Shown in pieces: positions 41,144-51,088 of a stretch of 64,000 nucleotides of DNA. Numbering within the stretch: position 1 is the first letter of the stretch; each line of letters starts with the position of its first letter. A program made the position numbers and the translations under genes. The notes beneath the pieces were generated by a model. That model was given only the letters and a program-made list of their open reading frames with translations. It had not been told where the DNA came from and did not search any database. Source of the DNA: Streptomyces sp. CNQ-509 (GTDB taxonomy: Bacteria > Actinomycetota > Actinomycetes > Streptomycetales > Streptomycetaceae); NCBI RefSeq assembly GCF_001011035.1, contig NZ_CP011492.1, positions 2,487,501 to 2,551,500 on the forward strand, in the 5' to 3' direction.

Positions 41144-42049
41144 ATGGCAACGCTGACAGAGACCGCCCCCGAGACCACGGCCCCGCGCCGCCGCCGGCGG
41201 CGGCGCGCACCGAAGGCCGGGGAGGCCGGCGGCCAGCACCGGGCGGGCAAGCTCACGTACGCCGTCCTGCTGCTCTTCACCGCGATCTCGCTCTTCCCGT
41301 TGATCTGGACCGCGATCGCCGCTTCCCGCACCAACGAGCGGCTGGCGGAGACGCCGCCGCCGCTGTGGTTCGGCGGCAACCTGTTCTCGAACATGGAGAC
41401 CGCCTGGTCCGACGCGAACATGGGGCTGGCGCTCTTCAACACCACCCTCGTGGCCGGGGCCATCGCCACGGGAACCGTGCTCTTCGGCACGCTGGCCGGC
41501 TTCGCCTTCGCCAAGCTGCGGTTCCGCTTCAAGAACCTGCTGATGCTGCTGGTGATCGGCACGATGATGGTCCCGCCCCAGCTCAGCGTCGTGCCGCTGT
41601 ACATGGCGATCGCGAAGCTGGAGTGGATCGACCAACTGCAGTCGGTGATCCTGCCGTTCATCGTGAGCGCGTTCGGCGTGTTCTTCATGCGGCAGTACCT
41701 GATCCAGGCGCTGCCCAGCGAGCTGATCGAGGCCGCGCGGGTGGACGGCGCGAGCAGCGTGCGCGTCATCTGGCACGTGGTCTTCCCCGCGGCCCGGCCC
41801 GCGATGGCCGTGCTGGGGATGCTGACGTTCGTGATGGCCTGGAACGAGTTCTTCTGGCCGATCATCGCGCTCACCCAGGAGAACCCGACGGTGCAGGTGG
41901 CGCTCACCAGCCTGGGCCGCGGCTATATCCCCGACCAGTCGGTGATCATGGCGGGCGCGCTGCTCGGTACGCTGCCGCTGCTGCTGCTCCTGCTGCTCTT
42001 CGGCAGGCAGATCGTCGGCGGCATCATGCACGGCGCGGTCAAGGGCTGA
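41144..42049 (+). CDS. cebG: Cellobiose ABC transporter permease CebG
   Basis: Second permease, 301 residues, six predicted helices starting at [17 protein letters not shown]. The EAA loop is [24 protein letters not shown] 41144 is 10 bp after cebF, with AAGGGA as the ribosome site. It forms the transmembrane channel with CebF. The gap to bglC (121 bp) holds another CebR box. Confidence 0.94.
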   Translation: MATLTETAPETTAPRRRRRRRAPKAGEAGGQHRAGKLTYAVLLLFTAISLFPLIWTAIAASRTNERLAETPPPLWFGGNLFSNMETAWSDANMGLALFNTTLVAGAIATGTVLFGTLAGFAFAKLRFRFKNLLMLLVIGTMMVPPQLSVVPLYMAIAKLEWIDQLQSVILPFIVSAFGVFFMRQYLIQALPSELIEAARVDGASSVRVIWHVVFPAARPAMAVLGMLTFVMAWNEFFWPIIALTQENPTVQVALTSLGRGYIPDQSVIMAGALLGTLPLLLLLLLFGRQIVGGIMHGAVKG

Positions 42050-42155
42050 CCGGCCGTGCCCCGCTCGCCCTGCGACGGTACGACCCGCGCACCGCCCGGG
42101 GGCCGTTGAGCACCGACCGCACCTTGTTGTCCACGACGTTCGTCACTGCCGAGAT

Positions 42156-42169
42156 TGGGAGCGCTCCCA
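42156..42169. promoter_or_regulatory. CebR operator abutting the bglC start codon
   Basis: TGGGAGCGCTCCCA ends one base before the bglC ATG (42171). The left arm GGGAG is nine bases from the ATG and is the only Shine-Dalgarno-like sequence there, so the operator probably doubles as ribosome site unless the message is leaderless. Confidence 0.9.
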
Positions 42170-42170
42170 G

Positions 42171-43589
42171 ATGTCCGACACCACCGCCACCTTCCCCGAG
42201 GACTTCCTGTGGGGCACGGCCACCGCCGCGTACCAGATCGAAGGCGCCGCGCGGGAGCACGGCCGCACCCCCTCCATCTGGGACACCTTCTCGCACACCC
42301 CGGGGAAGACCGCGGGCGGCGACACCGGGGACGTCGCCGTCGACCATTATCACCGGCGCACCGAGGACGTCGAGCTGATGGCCGGGCTCGGCATCGGGGC
42401 GTACCGCTTCTCCGTCTCCTGGCCGCGCGTCCAGCCCACCGGCCGCGGGCCCGCCGTGCAGCGCGGGCTCGACTTCTACCGGCAGCTCGCCGACGAGCTG
42501 CTGGCGGCCGGCATCAAGCCGGTGCTCACGCTCTACCACTGGGACCTGCCGCAGGAGCTGGAGACCGCGGGCGGCTGGCCGGAGCGCGACACGGCGCACC
42601 GGTTCGCCGACTACGCCCGCCTCGTCGGCGAGGCCCTCGGCGACCGTGTCGAGCTGTGGACCACGCTCAACGAGCCCTGGTGCAGCGCGTTCCTCGGCTA
42701 CGCCGCCGGGGTGCACGCCCCCGGCCGCACCGACCCGGTCGCCGCCCTGCGCGCCGCGCACCACCTCAACCTCGCGCACGGCCTCGCCACCGACGTGCTG
42801 CGCACCGTGCTTCCCGCCCGCGCCCAGGTCTCCGTCAGCCTCAACCCGGCGGTCGTCCGGCCGCGTACGGACTCCGAGGCGGACCGCGACGCCGCCCGCC
42901 AGGTCGACGCGCTGGCCACCCGCATCTTCACCGGGCCGATGCTCGACGGCGCGTACCCGCCCGATCTGCTGGACGACACGGCGCGGCTGACGGACTGGTC
43001 CTTCGTACGGGACGGGGACCTGCCGCTGATCAACCGGCCGCTGGACTCGATCGGCCTCAACTACTACACGCCCACCGTGGTCTCCGCCGTCTCCGGCGAC
43101 GCCAGGCCCGAGCGCGCCGACGGCCACGGCGGCGGCGCGCAGTCCCCCTGGCCGGCCGCGGACCACATCGCCTTCCACCAGCCACCGGGCGAGCGCACCG
43201 CGATGGGCTGGACCGTCGACCCGACGGGGCTGACGGAGCTGCTGCTGCGGTTCACCGCCGACGCGCCGGACCTGCCGCTGTACATCACCGAGAACGGCGC
43301 GGCGTACGACGACAAGCCGGAGCCGGACGGCTCGGTCCACGACCCGGACCGCATCGCGTATCTGCACGGGCACATCGGCGCCGTGCACCGCGCGATGGCC
43401 GAGGGCGCGGACGTGCGGGGCTACTTCCTGTGGTCGCTGCTGGACAACTTCGAGTGGGCGTACGGCTACGCCAAGCGGTTCGGCGCGGTGCACGTGGACT
43501 ACGCGACGCAGCGGCGCACGCCGAAGTCCAGCGCCCGCTGGTACGCGGACGTGATCCGCACGGGGGCGCTGCCGGCGCCCGGCCTCTGA
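42171..43589 (+). CDS. bglC: Beta-glucosidase (GH1), BglC
   Basis: Intracellular hydrolysis of imported cellobiose and cellotriose to glucose. 472 residues with no signal peptide. GH1 features: N-terminal [20 protein letters not shown], acid/base Glu in [11 protein letters not shown], nucleophile Glu in [12 protein letters not shown], and [22 protein letters not shown] near the end. It ends the ceb cluster. In plant-pathogenic relatives this enzyme also tunes induction by removing the CebR inducer (known for S. scabies). Confidence 0.95.
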   Translation: MSDTTATFPEDFLWGTATAAYQIEGAAREHGRTPSIWDTFSHTPGKTAGGDTGDVAVDHYHRRTEDVELMAGLGIGAYRFSVSWPRVQPTGRGPAVQRGLDFYRQLADELLAAGIKPVLTLYHWDLPQELETAGGWPERDTAHRFADYARLVGEALGDRVELWTTLNEPWCSAFLGYAAGVHAPGRTDPVAALRAAHHLNLAHGLATDVLRTVLPARAQVSVSLNPAVVRPRTDSEADRDAARQVDALATRIFTGPMLDGAYPPDLLDDTARLTDWSFVRDGDLPLINRPLDSIGLNYYTPTVVSAVSGDARPERADGHGGGAQSPWPAADHIAFHQPPGERTAMGWTVDPTGLTELLLRFTADAPDLPLYITENGAAYDDKPEPDGSVHDPDRIAYLHGHIGAVHRAMAEGADVRGYFLWSLLDNFEWAYGYAKRFGAVHVDYATQRRTPKSSARWYADVIRTGALPAPGL

Positions 43590-43836
43590 CGGAGGCGCGA
43601 CGGCGCCCGGCAGACCGGGGCTCGGCAGACCGGCGCTTCGGCAGCCCGGGGCACCGCGAATCCGTCGCCCGGGCCCGGGCGACGAGACGGGCGTCCGCCG
43701 GACCGGCAACCGGCGGGCGCCGCATGGGGAGGGCGAGGGCCGTCGCGGCCCGGACGGAGGCCGCCGCGTGACGGGCGGTGGCCTGCGGCCGGCGCGACGG
43801 GCCGGCGCCTTTCAGGGGCGGAGGCCGCCGCCCGCG

Positions 43837-45321
43837 CTACGCGCGCCGCGCACCCGCGCCCGCGCCCGCGGCGGCCGCCGTCCCGTCCCCGTCCCCCGCG
43901 CCGCCCGCCGCCGGGCCCTCCGCCGCCCGGCCGCGCCGCCGCCGCACCACCCGGTGCCGCTGCCGGCGCCGCTCGCCGTCCGCCGCGGCGGGCCCGGCGC
44001 TCAGCGCCAGCCAGAGCCGTATCTCCGCGCCGCCCAGCACCGACCGGCCGATCCGCACGTCCCCGCCGGTGGACTCCGCGACCCGCCGCACGATGTCCAG
44101 ACCCAGCCCCGTCGACCCGGGACCGCCCTGCCCCTGCCCGCGGGCGAGCGCCGCCTCCGGATCGCGGATGCCGGGTCCCGCGTCCGAGGCGAGCACGATC
44201 ACGGCGTCGCCCGCGTGGTGCACGTCGACGGAGAAGTCCGTGCCCTCCGGGGTGTGCCGGAAGACGTTGCCGATGAGCGCGTCGATCGCGGCGACCAACT
44301 CGGCGCGCGCCACCGGCACCTGCGCCGGCCGGTCGACCCCCGCCAGCCGGGCGGACCTGCGCTCGTCCTCCGCCAGCGCCGACCAGAACTCCATCCGCTC
44401 CCTGATGACCGCCGACACGTCGCAGCCGGCCACCGCCGCCGCCTGCGGCCCCGCGGGCCGGCCGCGCTGCTCCCGTACGGTGGCGATGATCTGGTCGATC
44501 TCGCGCTCCAGTTGGGCCACCGCCTGCCGGGTCTGCTCGGCGGCGCCGCTCTCGCCCAGGGAGGCGGCGTTGAGCCGCAGCACGGTCAGCGGGGTGCGCA
44601 GCCGGTGGGAGAGGTCGGCGGCCAGCTCACGCTCGTTGGCCAGCAGCAGCGCGACCTGGTCGGCCATCGAGTTGAACGCCACGGCCGCCGAGCGGAGTTC
44701 GGAGGGCCCCGACTCCTCGACCCGGACACCGAGCTTGCCCTCCCCCAGGTCGTGGGCGGCGCCCGCGAGCCGGCGTGCGGGCCGCACCATCCGGGTGCCG
44801 AGCCGGTCCGCGACGGCGACCGAGCCCGCGATGAGCGCCAGGCCGACGCCCGCGAGCACCAGCCACGCCAGCGCCACGCCCTCGGTCAGCTCCCCCGCGG
44901 GCACGAACACCTCGACGACGGCGACCCGGTCGCCCTCGACGGCGATGGGCTGCAGCAGCGCGTGCCCGCCGGCGACGGCGACCAGCAGCGAGGTGCCCGC
45001 GCCCGAGGCGCGCTCCACGTCGGCCGCACCGGCGCGCGGCTCGCCGATCCGTACCGCCGGCATGCCCTCCGCGCTGCCGCGCGGCACGTGCACCGCGATC
45101 CGCCCGCCCGCGCCGGCCTCGGTGCTGCCCACCGCGCGCTCCAGTTGCTCGGCGTCGGTGGTGATCGCCAGCGCCGGGCCGATGCCCGCCGCGATCCGCT
45201 CGGCGTTGGTCAGCGCCCGGTCGCGGGCCATCTCCTTGACGACGAGCCCGAGCGGCACGGCGAAGGCGACCACGACCATCACCGTGACCGCCAGGCACAC
45301 CTTGACCAGCGCCCACCTCAT
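43837..45321 (-). CDS. Sensor histidine kinase
   Basis: Membrane kinase of 494 residues. Two membrane helices flank an extracellular sensing domain: LVKVCLAVTVMVVVAFAVPLGL, then ALAWLVLAGVGLALIAGSVAV. HAMP linker follows, then the H-box ELAADLSHRLRTPLTVLRLN with the phosphorylated His, N-box ALIGNVFRHTP, G1 DAGPGI and G2 GSTGLGLDIV. The C-terminal 60 residues are Arg/Ala/Gly low complexity. ATG 45321 overlaps the response regulator stop (ATGA). The signal is unknown. It corresponds by position to the SCO2800 kinase (from memory). Confidence 0.93.
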   Translation of the reverse strand: MRWALVKVCLAVTVMVVVAFAVPLGLVVKEMARDRALTNAERIAAGIGPALAITTDAEQLERAVGSTEAGAGGRIAVHVPRGSAEGMPAVRIGEPRAGAADVERASGAGTSLLVAVAGGHALLQPIAVEGDRVAVVEVFVPAGELTEGVALAWLVLAGVGLALIAGSVAVADRLGTRMVRPARRLAGAAHDLGEGKLGVRVEESGPSELRSAAVAFNSMADQVALLLANERELAADLSHRLRTPLTVLRLNAASLGESGAAEQTRQAVAQLEREIDQIIATVREQRGRPAGPQAAAVAGCDVSAVIRERMEFWSALAEDERRSARLAGVDRPAQVPVARAELVAAIDALIGNVFRHTPEGTDFSVDVHHAGDAVIVLASDAGPGIRDPEAALARGQGQGGPGSTGLGLDIVRRVAESTGGDVRIGRSVLGGAEIRLWLALSAGPAAADGERRRQRHRVVRRRRGRAAEGPAAGGAGDGDGTAAAAGAGAGARRA

Positions 45322-46022
45322 GCGGGCGGGATCCCGGCCGGCGGGTCGAGCTTCACGCCGACGCCGCGCAGGGTGTGCAGATAGCGGGGCCGCGCGGCGG
45401 TCTCGCCGAGCTTGCGGCGCAGCCAGGACAGATGGACGTCGATGGTCTGGTCGTCGCCGTACGACTGCCGCCACACCTCGGAGAGCAGTTCCCGCCGCGG
45501 TACGACGACGCCGGGCCGCTCGGCGAGGAACGCCAGCATGTCGAACTCGCGCCGGGTCAGGTCCAGCTCGCGGCCGTCCAGCTCCGCGCTGCGCCGCCGC
45601 AGGTCGATGGCGAGGCCGCCGACGCGCAGTTGCCGCGGTGGCGGGGCGGCGGCGGTGCGGCCGCCGGCGCGGCGCAGCACGGCGCCGAGGCGGGCCTGCA
45701 GATGCTCGACGGAGAAGGGCTTGACGAGATAGTCGTCGGCGCCGTCGTTGAGGATGCGGACGATCTCGGACTCGTCGTCCCGGGCGGTGGCGACGATGAC
45801 CGGCACGTCGGTGAGGCCGCGGAGCATCCTCAGCGCCTCGGCGCCGTCGAGGTCGGGCAGCCCGAGGTCGAGGATCACGACGTCGAACCCGTGGTGCGCG
45901 ACCTCGCGGAGCGCCTCCAGTGCCGTGCCGACGCTGCGCACGGTGTGGGCGGCGTCGGTGAGATGCCTGATCAGCGCGGAGCGCACGAACTGGTCGTCCT
46001 CCACCAGCAGCACACATGCCAT
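45318..46022 (-). CDS. OmpR-family response regulator
   Basis: 234 residues. Receiver domain with acidic pocket VEDD (residues 8-10), phospho-acceptor D52 in VILDLGLPDLDG and K101 in YLVKPF. The C-terminal winged helix (LDLTRREFDMLAFLAERPG, RQSYGDDQTIDVHLSWLRRKLG, LHTLRGVGVKL) binds DNA. It is cotranscribed and overlapping with the downstream kinase gene. Confidence 0.95.
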   Translation of the reverse strand: MACVLLVEDDQFVRSALIRHLTDAAHTVRSVGTALEALREVAHHGFDVVILDLGLPDLDGAEALRMLRGLTDVPVIVATARDDESEIVRILNDGADDYLVKPFSVEHLQARLGAVLRRAGGRTAAAPPPRQLRVGGLAIDLRRRSAELDGRELDLTRREFDMLAFLAERPGVVVPRRELLSEVWRQSYGDDQTIDVHLSWLRRKLGETAARPRYLHTLRGVGVKLDPPAGIPPA

Positions 46023-46167
46023 GTCCGGCAACGTACGCCAAAAGCGCGGTGTGCGCCGCCCCGCCTCCGCCCGCCTGTGGACAACCGGCCGCCTGTGGAC
46101 AACCGGCCACAAGCGGTCCCGGCCGGGGGTGCGGCACCGCGGGGGCGGGTGCGGCAGGATAGGGCTG

Positions 46168-46740
46168 ATGCGTCGAAGGCTCGTGCACGCGCTCGCGTGG
46201 ACCCTGGCGACACTGGCGGCCGTGACCGTGTCGTGGTTCGGGGTCAGGCTGGTGCTGGACAGCACGTCCGACCGGCCGCACACGGTGCCGCTGTCGGGCC
46301 GGGCGCCGTCGTCGCCGCCTCCTTTGGTCGGCACGGCGACGGAGCGGCCCCCGCCGGCCTCGCCGACGCCGGAGCCGGAAACCCCGTCGGCGCCGGAGAG
46401 TTCGCAGGATCCGCCGGAGCGCGAGCGGCGTACGGCGAGCCCCGAGGGCACCGTGGGGGCGGAAGAGGGCCCGGGGGAGGGGCGGCAGGACCAGCCTGCG
46501 GAGACCGCGACGGGGGACGTGCAGACGTATCCGGTGGCCGGCGGGCGGGTGACGTTCGAGATGGCCGCGGACTCCGCGGAGTTGGTGTCGGCGACGCCGG
46601 ACGCCGGGTGGCAGATGCAGACGTGGGAGCAGACGACGTGGATCCGCGTCGACTTCGTCGCGGACAACCGCCGGACGTCGGTGATCTGCACGTGGCACGA
46701 CGGCCCGCCGCGGGTGGAGACGAACGAGTACGCGACCTGA
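46168..46740 (+). CDS. Membrane-anchored or secreted protein with Pro/Glu-rich stalk
   Basis: 190 residues: one N-terminal hydrophobic segment (HALAWTLATLAAVTVSWFGVRLVL), a long Pro/Ser/Glu/Thr-rich linker (about 40-118) and a C-terminal domain of about 70 residues with several Trp (AGWQMQTWEQTTWIRVDF, VICTWHDGPP). The layout suggests an anchored extracellular domain. It is divergent from the response regulator and may be sensed or controlled by that system. Family not recognised. Confidence 0.78.
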   Translation: MRRRLVHALAWTLATLAAVTVSWFGVRLVLDSTSDRPHTVPLSGRAPSSPPPLVGTATERPPPASPTPEPETPSAPESSQDPPERERRTASPEGTVGAEEGPGEGRQDQPAETATGDVQTYPVAGGRVTFEMAADSAELVSATPDAGWQMQTWEQTTWIRVDFVADNRRTSVICTWHDGPPRVETNEYAT

Positions 46741-46761
46741 AGGACCCGGACGCGTCCTCGG

Positions 46762-47619
46762 CTACGTGAACACCCCGGGCGGCGGCGCCGGCGACTCGGT
46801 CGCCGTGGCGTCGGTCACCGGCCGGGCGCCCGCGGCGAAGTCCCGGAGCGCGCGGCCGTGTTCGACGCGGCCGGACTGCGGGTCGGTGGCCGCCCTGCGG
46901 GTCAGCTCGCCGACCGGCAGCGGGACGGCGGAGGCGAGGAGCACGGCGTTGCCGAAGCGCCGCCCGCGCCAGACGGCGGGGGCGGCGACGACGCACAGCT
47001 CGGGGAAGACCGCGGCGGCGGTGGCGATCTGCGCCCGCAGATACGCGAGCGGCGGCCCGTCGGCGAGGTTGGCGGCGTAGACGCCGCCGGGGCGCAGCAC
47101 CCGGCGCACGTCGCCCAGGAACTCCGTGGTGGTCAGGTGCGCGGGCGTGCGCGCGACGTGGAAGACGTCGCCGATGATCAGGTCCGCCCAGCCGTCCGGC
47201 ATCCTGGCGAGCACGGCGCGGGCGTCCCCGTGCCGTACCCGGATCCGCGCCCGCTCGGGCAGCGGCAGTTCGGCGCGTACCAGCGCGGTGAGCCTGCCGT
47301 CGATCTCGACGGCCTGCTGGACGGAACGGGGGCGGGTGGCGGCTATGTAGCGCGGGAGGGTCAGCGCGCCGCCACCGAGGTGGAGGACCTGCACGGGGCG
47401 GCCGGCGGGGGCGACGAGGTCGGCGGCGTGGCCGAGGCGGCGCTGGTACTCGAACGCCAGGTGCACGGGGTCGTCGAGGTCGACGTGCGACTGCGGGGCG
47501 CCGTCCAGGAGCAGCATCCAGGCGCGCGGGCGGCCCGGGTCGGGACGCAGTTCCGCGGTGCCGCCGTCCACGTCCACCACGACGGGGCTGCGCCCGCCGC
47601 GCGACCTCTGCCTGGCCAC
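46762..47619 (-). CDS. Spermidine-synthase-like methyltransferase-fold protein
   Basis: 285 residues with the Rossmann core of the spermidine synthase family: VLHLGGGALTLPRYIAATRP (glycine motif), AVEIDGRLTALVRAELPL (acidic strand), VRHGDARAVLARMPDGWADLIIGDVF, then TTEFLGDVRRVLRPGGVYAANL. It is of the actinobacterial fused/SpeE-like type often of unproven function, and polyamine aminopropyl transfer is not assured. GTG 47619 start. It converges closely on the 46168-46740 gene (21 bp). Confidence 0.85.
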   Translation of the reverse strand: MARQRSRGGRSPVVVDVDGGTAELRPDPGRPRAWMLLLDGAPQSHVDLDDPVHLAFEYQRRLGHAADLVAPAGRPVQVLHLGGGALTLPRYIAATRPRSVQQAVEIDGRLTALVRAELPLPERARIRVRHGDARAVLARMPDGWADLIIGDVFHVARTPAHLTTTEFLGDVRRVLRPGGVYAANLADGPPLAYLRAQIATAAAVFPELCVVAAPAVWRGRRFGNAVLLASAVPLPVGELTRRAATDPQSGRVEHGRALRDFAAGARPVTDATATESPAPPPGVFT

Positions 47620-47685
47620 GGGCCCAGTATCCCCCGCCCGGGTCCCGGGCGCGCTCCGCGGGGGTGCGGGGCGGGCGGCCCGGGG

Positions 47686-48060
47686 TCAGAAGCCGTCGGC
47701 GGCCTCGATCGTACGGGCCGCCTCGCAGAGCGCCGCCGCGAGCAGCACCGGGTCCGTCACCGGCGCCGCCTCCTCCGGCGGCACCAGCCAGTACGTCCCC
47801 GCCACCGGCGGCGCCGCGGGCCCGCGGCGCAGCGTCGGGGTGCACGCGCTGCCGGGCAGGTCCCAGCGCGCCGCCGTCCCCGGCGGTACCAGGAAGCCCA
47901 GGGTGTCGACGCCGCCGTCGTGCAGCACGGGCCCGACGGCCGTGCGCAGCCGGAGGATGTCGACCGCTTCGAGGCCGTGTCTGGCCGGGACGGTGACCAG
48001 GTCACACGGGTCCGCGGCGGCTCTCGTACCGACAGTGGTCTCCCCGCCGGTGTCCGGCAC
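47686..48060 (-). CDS. Small protein related to primase-polymerase N-terminal domains
   Basis: 124 residues from GTG 48060 with GGAGGGG upstream. The central part (CDLVTVPARHGLEAVDIL, LGFLVPPGTAARWDLPG, TYWLVPPEE) resembles the protein at 56122-56709 (FDVVSFPALPGRRVLELL, LLFAAPGTAARLPALL), which is of the bifunctional primase/polymerase-like type. It is too short for an active polymerase. Function unknown; similarity noted by eye. Confidence 0.7.
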   Translation of the reverse strand: MPDTGGETTVGTRAAADPCDLVTVPARHGLEAVDILRLRTAVGPVLHDGGVDTLGFLVPPGTAARWDLPGSACTPTLRRGPAAPPVAGTYWLVPPEEAAPVTDPVLLAAALCEAARTIEAADGF

Positions 48061-48353
48061 AGGAACCCCTCCTCATCCAGTCCCCGTCGTGGTTCCCCCG
48101 GTCCTCTGCCCATCCAACGCCAGGGCCGTGTCAACGGCACGGGGTGAAGTCGCCGCAAAGGATGGCGTTTTATAGCGGATCGGGGGCGAGGGGACCCGCG
48201 GGTCGGCAGACTCTGCGTGGCGGCGCACGCACCGCGGGTGCGAGCGGGCCGCCGTGCGGCGCCGCCCGTGGAGCGCATCGGTGGCGGACCGGCGGTCGCG
48301 GCACGGGCGTCGCCGAGCAGCAGCAGGTCGAGCAGCAGGGAGGAACAGCGGAC

Positions 48354-49673
48354 GTGGCCGCCCCACCCGACCGATTGCGTCCCAACGCCGCCTTCCGCGC
48401 GCTGCGCGGCAGCCGGTCACCGGGCGAGTTCGCCGCCTCGGTGCGGCGGGCCGCGCGGGAGATCGGCGAACAGGTCTCGTGTGACGCGCGCTACGTGGGC
48501 CGCGTCGAGTCCGGCGAGATCCGGTGCCCCAACTACGCGTACGAGCGCGTGTTCCTGCACATGTTCCCGGGGCGCTCGCTGGGCGATCTGGGCTTCGAGC
48601 CGCGGGCGGCGGTACGGGGCCGAAGGGCGCGCGGCGGCAAAGATGCGCCCCCACGCACGTCTATGCGCCCCACGCCTCCGGAGGGGCCGGCGGAGCACTC
48701 CCCCGCCGCCTCCGCGGCCGGCGGGCCGCCGCCGCTCCCGCCCTTCCCGGCGCTGCCGCCCGCCCGGCCCCGTACGCCCGAGTTCGCCGAGGCCGCCGTG
48801 GCGGAGGCGGTACGCCGCATCCGGCTGCACGACGACCGGCACGGCGCCGACGACCTCTACGCCCGCGCCTGCTGCACCCTGCGCACCGCCCGCGCGCTGC
48901 TCCCCGAGACCGTCCCGCGCCCCGGCTCCGACGCCGAGCGGCTGCACGCCGCGGCCGGTGAGCTGGCACTCTCCGTCGGCTGGCTGGCCCACGACTCCGG
49001 CCGCTACGCCGACGCCCGCTCGCACTACGCCGAGGCCCTCGCCACCGCCCGGCTCGCCGACGACCCCGCCCTGGAGGCGCACGCCTTCTCCAACACCGCG
49101 TTCCTGGCCCGCGACACCGGCCGCGCCCACGAGGCCGTACGCGCCGCCCAGGCCGGCCGCCGCGCCGCCGCCGCGGCCGGCTGCGACCGGCTGCGCTCGC
49201 TGCTCGCCGTCCGCGAGGCCGGCGGCTGGGCGCTCCTCGGCGACCCCGCCGCGACCCGCGAGGCGCTGACCACGGCGGGCGACCTCTTCGCGCGGGGGGC
49301 GGCGGACGGGTGCCCGGAGTGGATGTCCTTCTACGGCGAGGCCGAGCTGACCGGCCTGGAGGCCCAGTGCTGGGCGGCGCTCGGCGACCACACCCGCGCC
49401 GCCGAGTGCGCCCGCCGCGCCGTGCTCCTCCAGGACCCGCACTTCGCCCGCAACACCGCCCTGTTCACCGCGGAGCTGGCCGCGGACCTCGCCGCCGCGG
49501 GCCGGCCAGACGAGGCCGCCGCCGCGGCCGGCGGCGCGCTCGCGCTCCTGGAGGAGGTGCGTTCCGCGCGCGTACGCGCCATGCTCGACGCCACCGCGGA
49601 GAGGCTGCGGCGCTGGTCAGGCAGGTCCGAGGTGGACGCGTTCCTGACGAACCCGGGGCTGATTTCCGCCTGA
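48354..49673 (+). CDS. HTH/TPR transcriptional regulator
   Basis: 439 residues. The N-terminal 85 residues (AFRALRGSRSPGEFAASVRRA, YVGRVESGEIRCPNYAYERVFLHMF) look like an XRE-type helix-turn-helix. After a Pro-rich linker, residues about 145-430 form TPR-like helix pairs (DSGRYADARSHYAEALATARLADD, SNTAFLARDTGRAHEAVRAAQAG). GTG 48354 with GGGAGGA is chosen; the frame is open from 48144 but that start lacks support. This layout is common among Streptomyces developmental or antibiotic regulators. The target is unknown. Confidence 0.82.
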   Translation: MAAPPDRLRPNAAFRALRGSRSPGEFAASVRRAAREIGEQVSCDARYVGRVESGEIRCPNYAYERVFLHMFPGRSLGDLGFEPRAAVRGRRARGGKDAPPRTSMRPTPPEGPAEHSPAASAAGGPPPLPPFPALPPARPRTPEFAEAAVAEAVRRIRLHDDRHGADDLYARACCTLRTARALLPETVPRPGSDAERLHAAAGELALSVGWLAHDSGRYADARSHYAEALATARLADDPALEAHAFSNTAFLARDTGRAHEAVRAAQAGRRAAAAAGCDRLRSLLAVREAGGWALLGDPAATREALTTAGDLFARGAADGCPEWMSFYGEAELTGLEAQCWAALGDHTRAAECARRAVLLQDPHFARNTALFTAELAADLAAAGRPDEAAAAAGGALALLEEVRSARVRAMLDATAERLRRWSGRSEVDAFLTNPGLISA

Positions 49674-49704
49674 TCCGGCAACCGCAGGCAACCTTTCCGG
49701 ATCA
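49671..49704 (+). terminator. Hairpin after the TPR regulator
   Basis: TGATCCGG (including the stop codon) and CCGGATCA form a perfect 8-bp stem with an 18-nt loop. Confidence 0.45.
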
Positions 49705-49721
49705 TTCCGCGTCTTTCTGGC

Positions 49722-49767
49722 TCCCTCCACCTTCGGTGGAGGTCGCATCCACCAACCGGTGGAGGGA
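49722..49767 (+). promoter_or_regulatory. Mutually exclusive hairpins upstream of the PAP2 gene
   Basis: CCTCCACC (49724-49731) can pair with GGTGGAGG at 49735-49742 (3-nt loop), or with 49758-49767 (GGTGGAGGGA) using the extended arm TCCCTCCACC (49722-49731). The second downstream copy contains a Shine-Dalgarno-like GGAGGG. Such competing stems resemble an attenuator or translation switch. Confidence 0.4.
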
Positions 49768-49863
49768 TATACATCGTGCGGTGGGCTGACGTACACCGTA
49801 CGGTTGTCCGTGGGCCACGTGGGGCGGCCCGGGGCGGGGAAGCGGAGACGGAGTGCCTGGACC

Positions 49864-50907
49864 ATGCGACTGAGGCAGCGTTGGTGGACGGAGCTGTTGC
49901 TCGTCGTCGTGGTGTACATGGCGTACTCGGCGGGCCGGCTGCTGGCCCGCGGCGACGTGACCATGGCGGTCGACAACGGCCTCGCGCTGCTCGACATCGA
50001 GAAGACCCTGCACATCAACTTCGAGGACCCGCTCAACAGACTCTTCACCGCTCACGCGGTGCTCGGCGTCCCCGCCGACTTCATCTACGCGTCCCTGCAC
50101 TACGTCGTCACGCCCGTGGTCCTGGGGTGGGTCTGGCTCCGCCACCGCGTGCACTACCGGCGCTACCGGACCTGGCTGCTGCTCTCCACCGTCGTCGCGC
50201 TCGTCGGCTTCATCCTCATGCCGACCTGCCCGCCGAGGCTGCTGGACCCGGCGTACGGGTTCGTCGACACGATGGCGCAGTACTCGTCGTACGGCTGGTG
50301 GGGCGGTGAGGCGAGCGCGCCGCGCGGGCTCGGCGGGCTGACCAACCAGTACGCGGCGATGCCCAGCCTCCACGTCGGCTGGGCGCTCTGGTGCGCGGTG
50401 GTGCTGTGGCGGCACGCCCCGCACACGCCGGTCCGGCTGCTGGGCGTCGCGTACCCGCTCGTGACCACCATCGTGGTCATGGGCACCGCCAACCACTACT
50501 TCCTCGACGCGGTCGCGGGCGCTGCCGTCATGGGCCTCGGCTGGCTGCTGCTCCGCCCGTCGCTGCGCGCCGCGGACGGCATCCGCCGCCGGTTGTACCG
50601 GCTCGCCTCCCTCGTCGGCGGCCGCGGCACCCCCGCGGGCGGCGGCGTGGTCGCCGCGGGCGGCCCGCGGCCCGACGACCCGGACGGCAGCGACGTACCG
50701 GCGGACGACCGCGCCCCGGAGAAGGTCCGCACGGGCGGGGGCGGCGCCCCGGGAGACGAACCCGAAGCGCCCCACATCCCGAGCCCGCGCGCCACCCACG
50801 AGAACCCGGGCCCCGGCGACCCGCCGGCACCGTCGGGCGGCAGACGGGCGCCGGTGGAGCAGCGCGGGGCCGCGGCACAGGTGATGTGCAGGAGACTCGC
50901 GTACTGA
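49864..50907 (+). CDS. PAP2-superfamily integral membrane phosphatase/transferase
   Basis: 347 residues with about five or six membrane helices in the first 230 (LLLVVVVYMAYSAGRLL, LLLSTVVALVGFILM, LVTTIVVMG, AAVMGLGWLLL). The PAP2 catalytic residues are in MPSLHVGW and GTANHYFLDAVAG, of the inositol-phosphorylceramide-synthase-like (PAP2_3) type. The last 110 residues are a disordered Pro/Gly/Asp-rich tail. The frame is open upstream to 49759, and in-frame GTGs at 49759, 49810 and 49819 are alternative starts; ATG 49864 gives the standard short N-terminus. The substrate is a lipid phosphate, not identified. Confidence 0.85.
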   Translation: MRLRQRWWTELLLVVVVYMAYSAGRLLARGDVTMAVDNGLALLDIEKTLHINFEDPLNRLFTAHAVLGVPADFIYASLHYVVTPVVLGWVWLRHRVHYRRYRTWLLLSTVVALVGFILMPTCPPRLLDPAYGFVDTMAQYSSYGWWGGEASAPRGLGGLTNQYAAMPSLHVGWALWCAVVLWRHAPHTPVRLLGVAYPLVTTIVVMGTANHYFLDAVAGAAVMGLGWLLLRPSLRAADGIRRRLYRLASLVGGRGTPAGGGVVAAGGPRPDDPDGSDVPADDRAPEKVRTGGGGAPGDEPEAPHIPSPRATHENPGPGDPPAPSGGRRAPVEQRGAAAQVMCRRLAY

Positions 50908-51088
50908 CGCGCGGCGGGCGCGGCGGCTGACGGTGCCGCGCCCGGTACGCCCGTACGCGGAGATCCGCCGGACGCGCCGCGCGCCCGGCACCGACGGGGA
51001 TCACGACGCGGCCGCGGCGGACCGCCGCGGCGCCGCTCCCGCCCCGCGGGCACCCCCGGTGTCGGTGGGGCGTGCCAGACTGCGGCGC

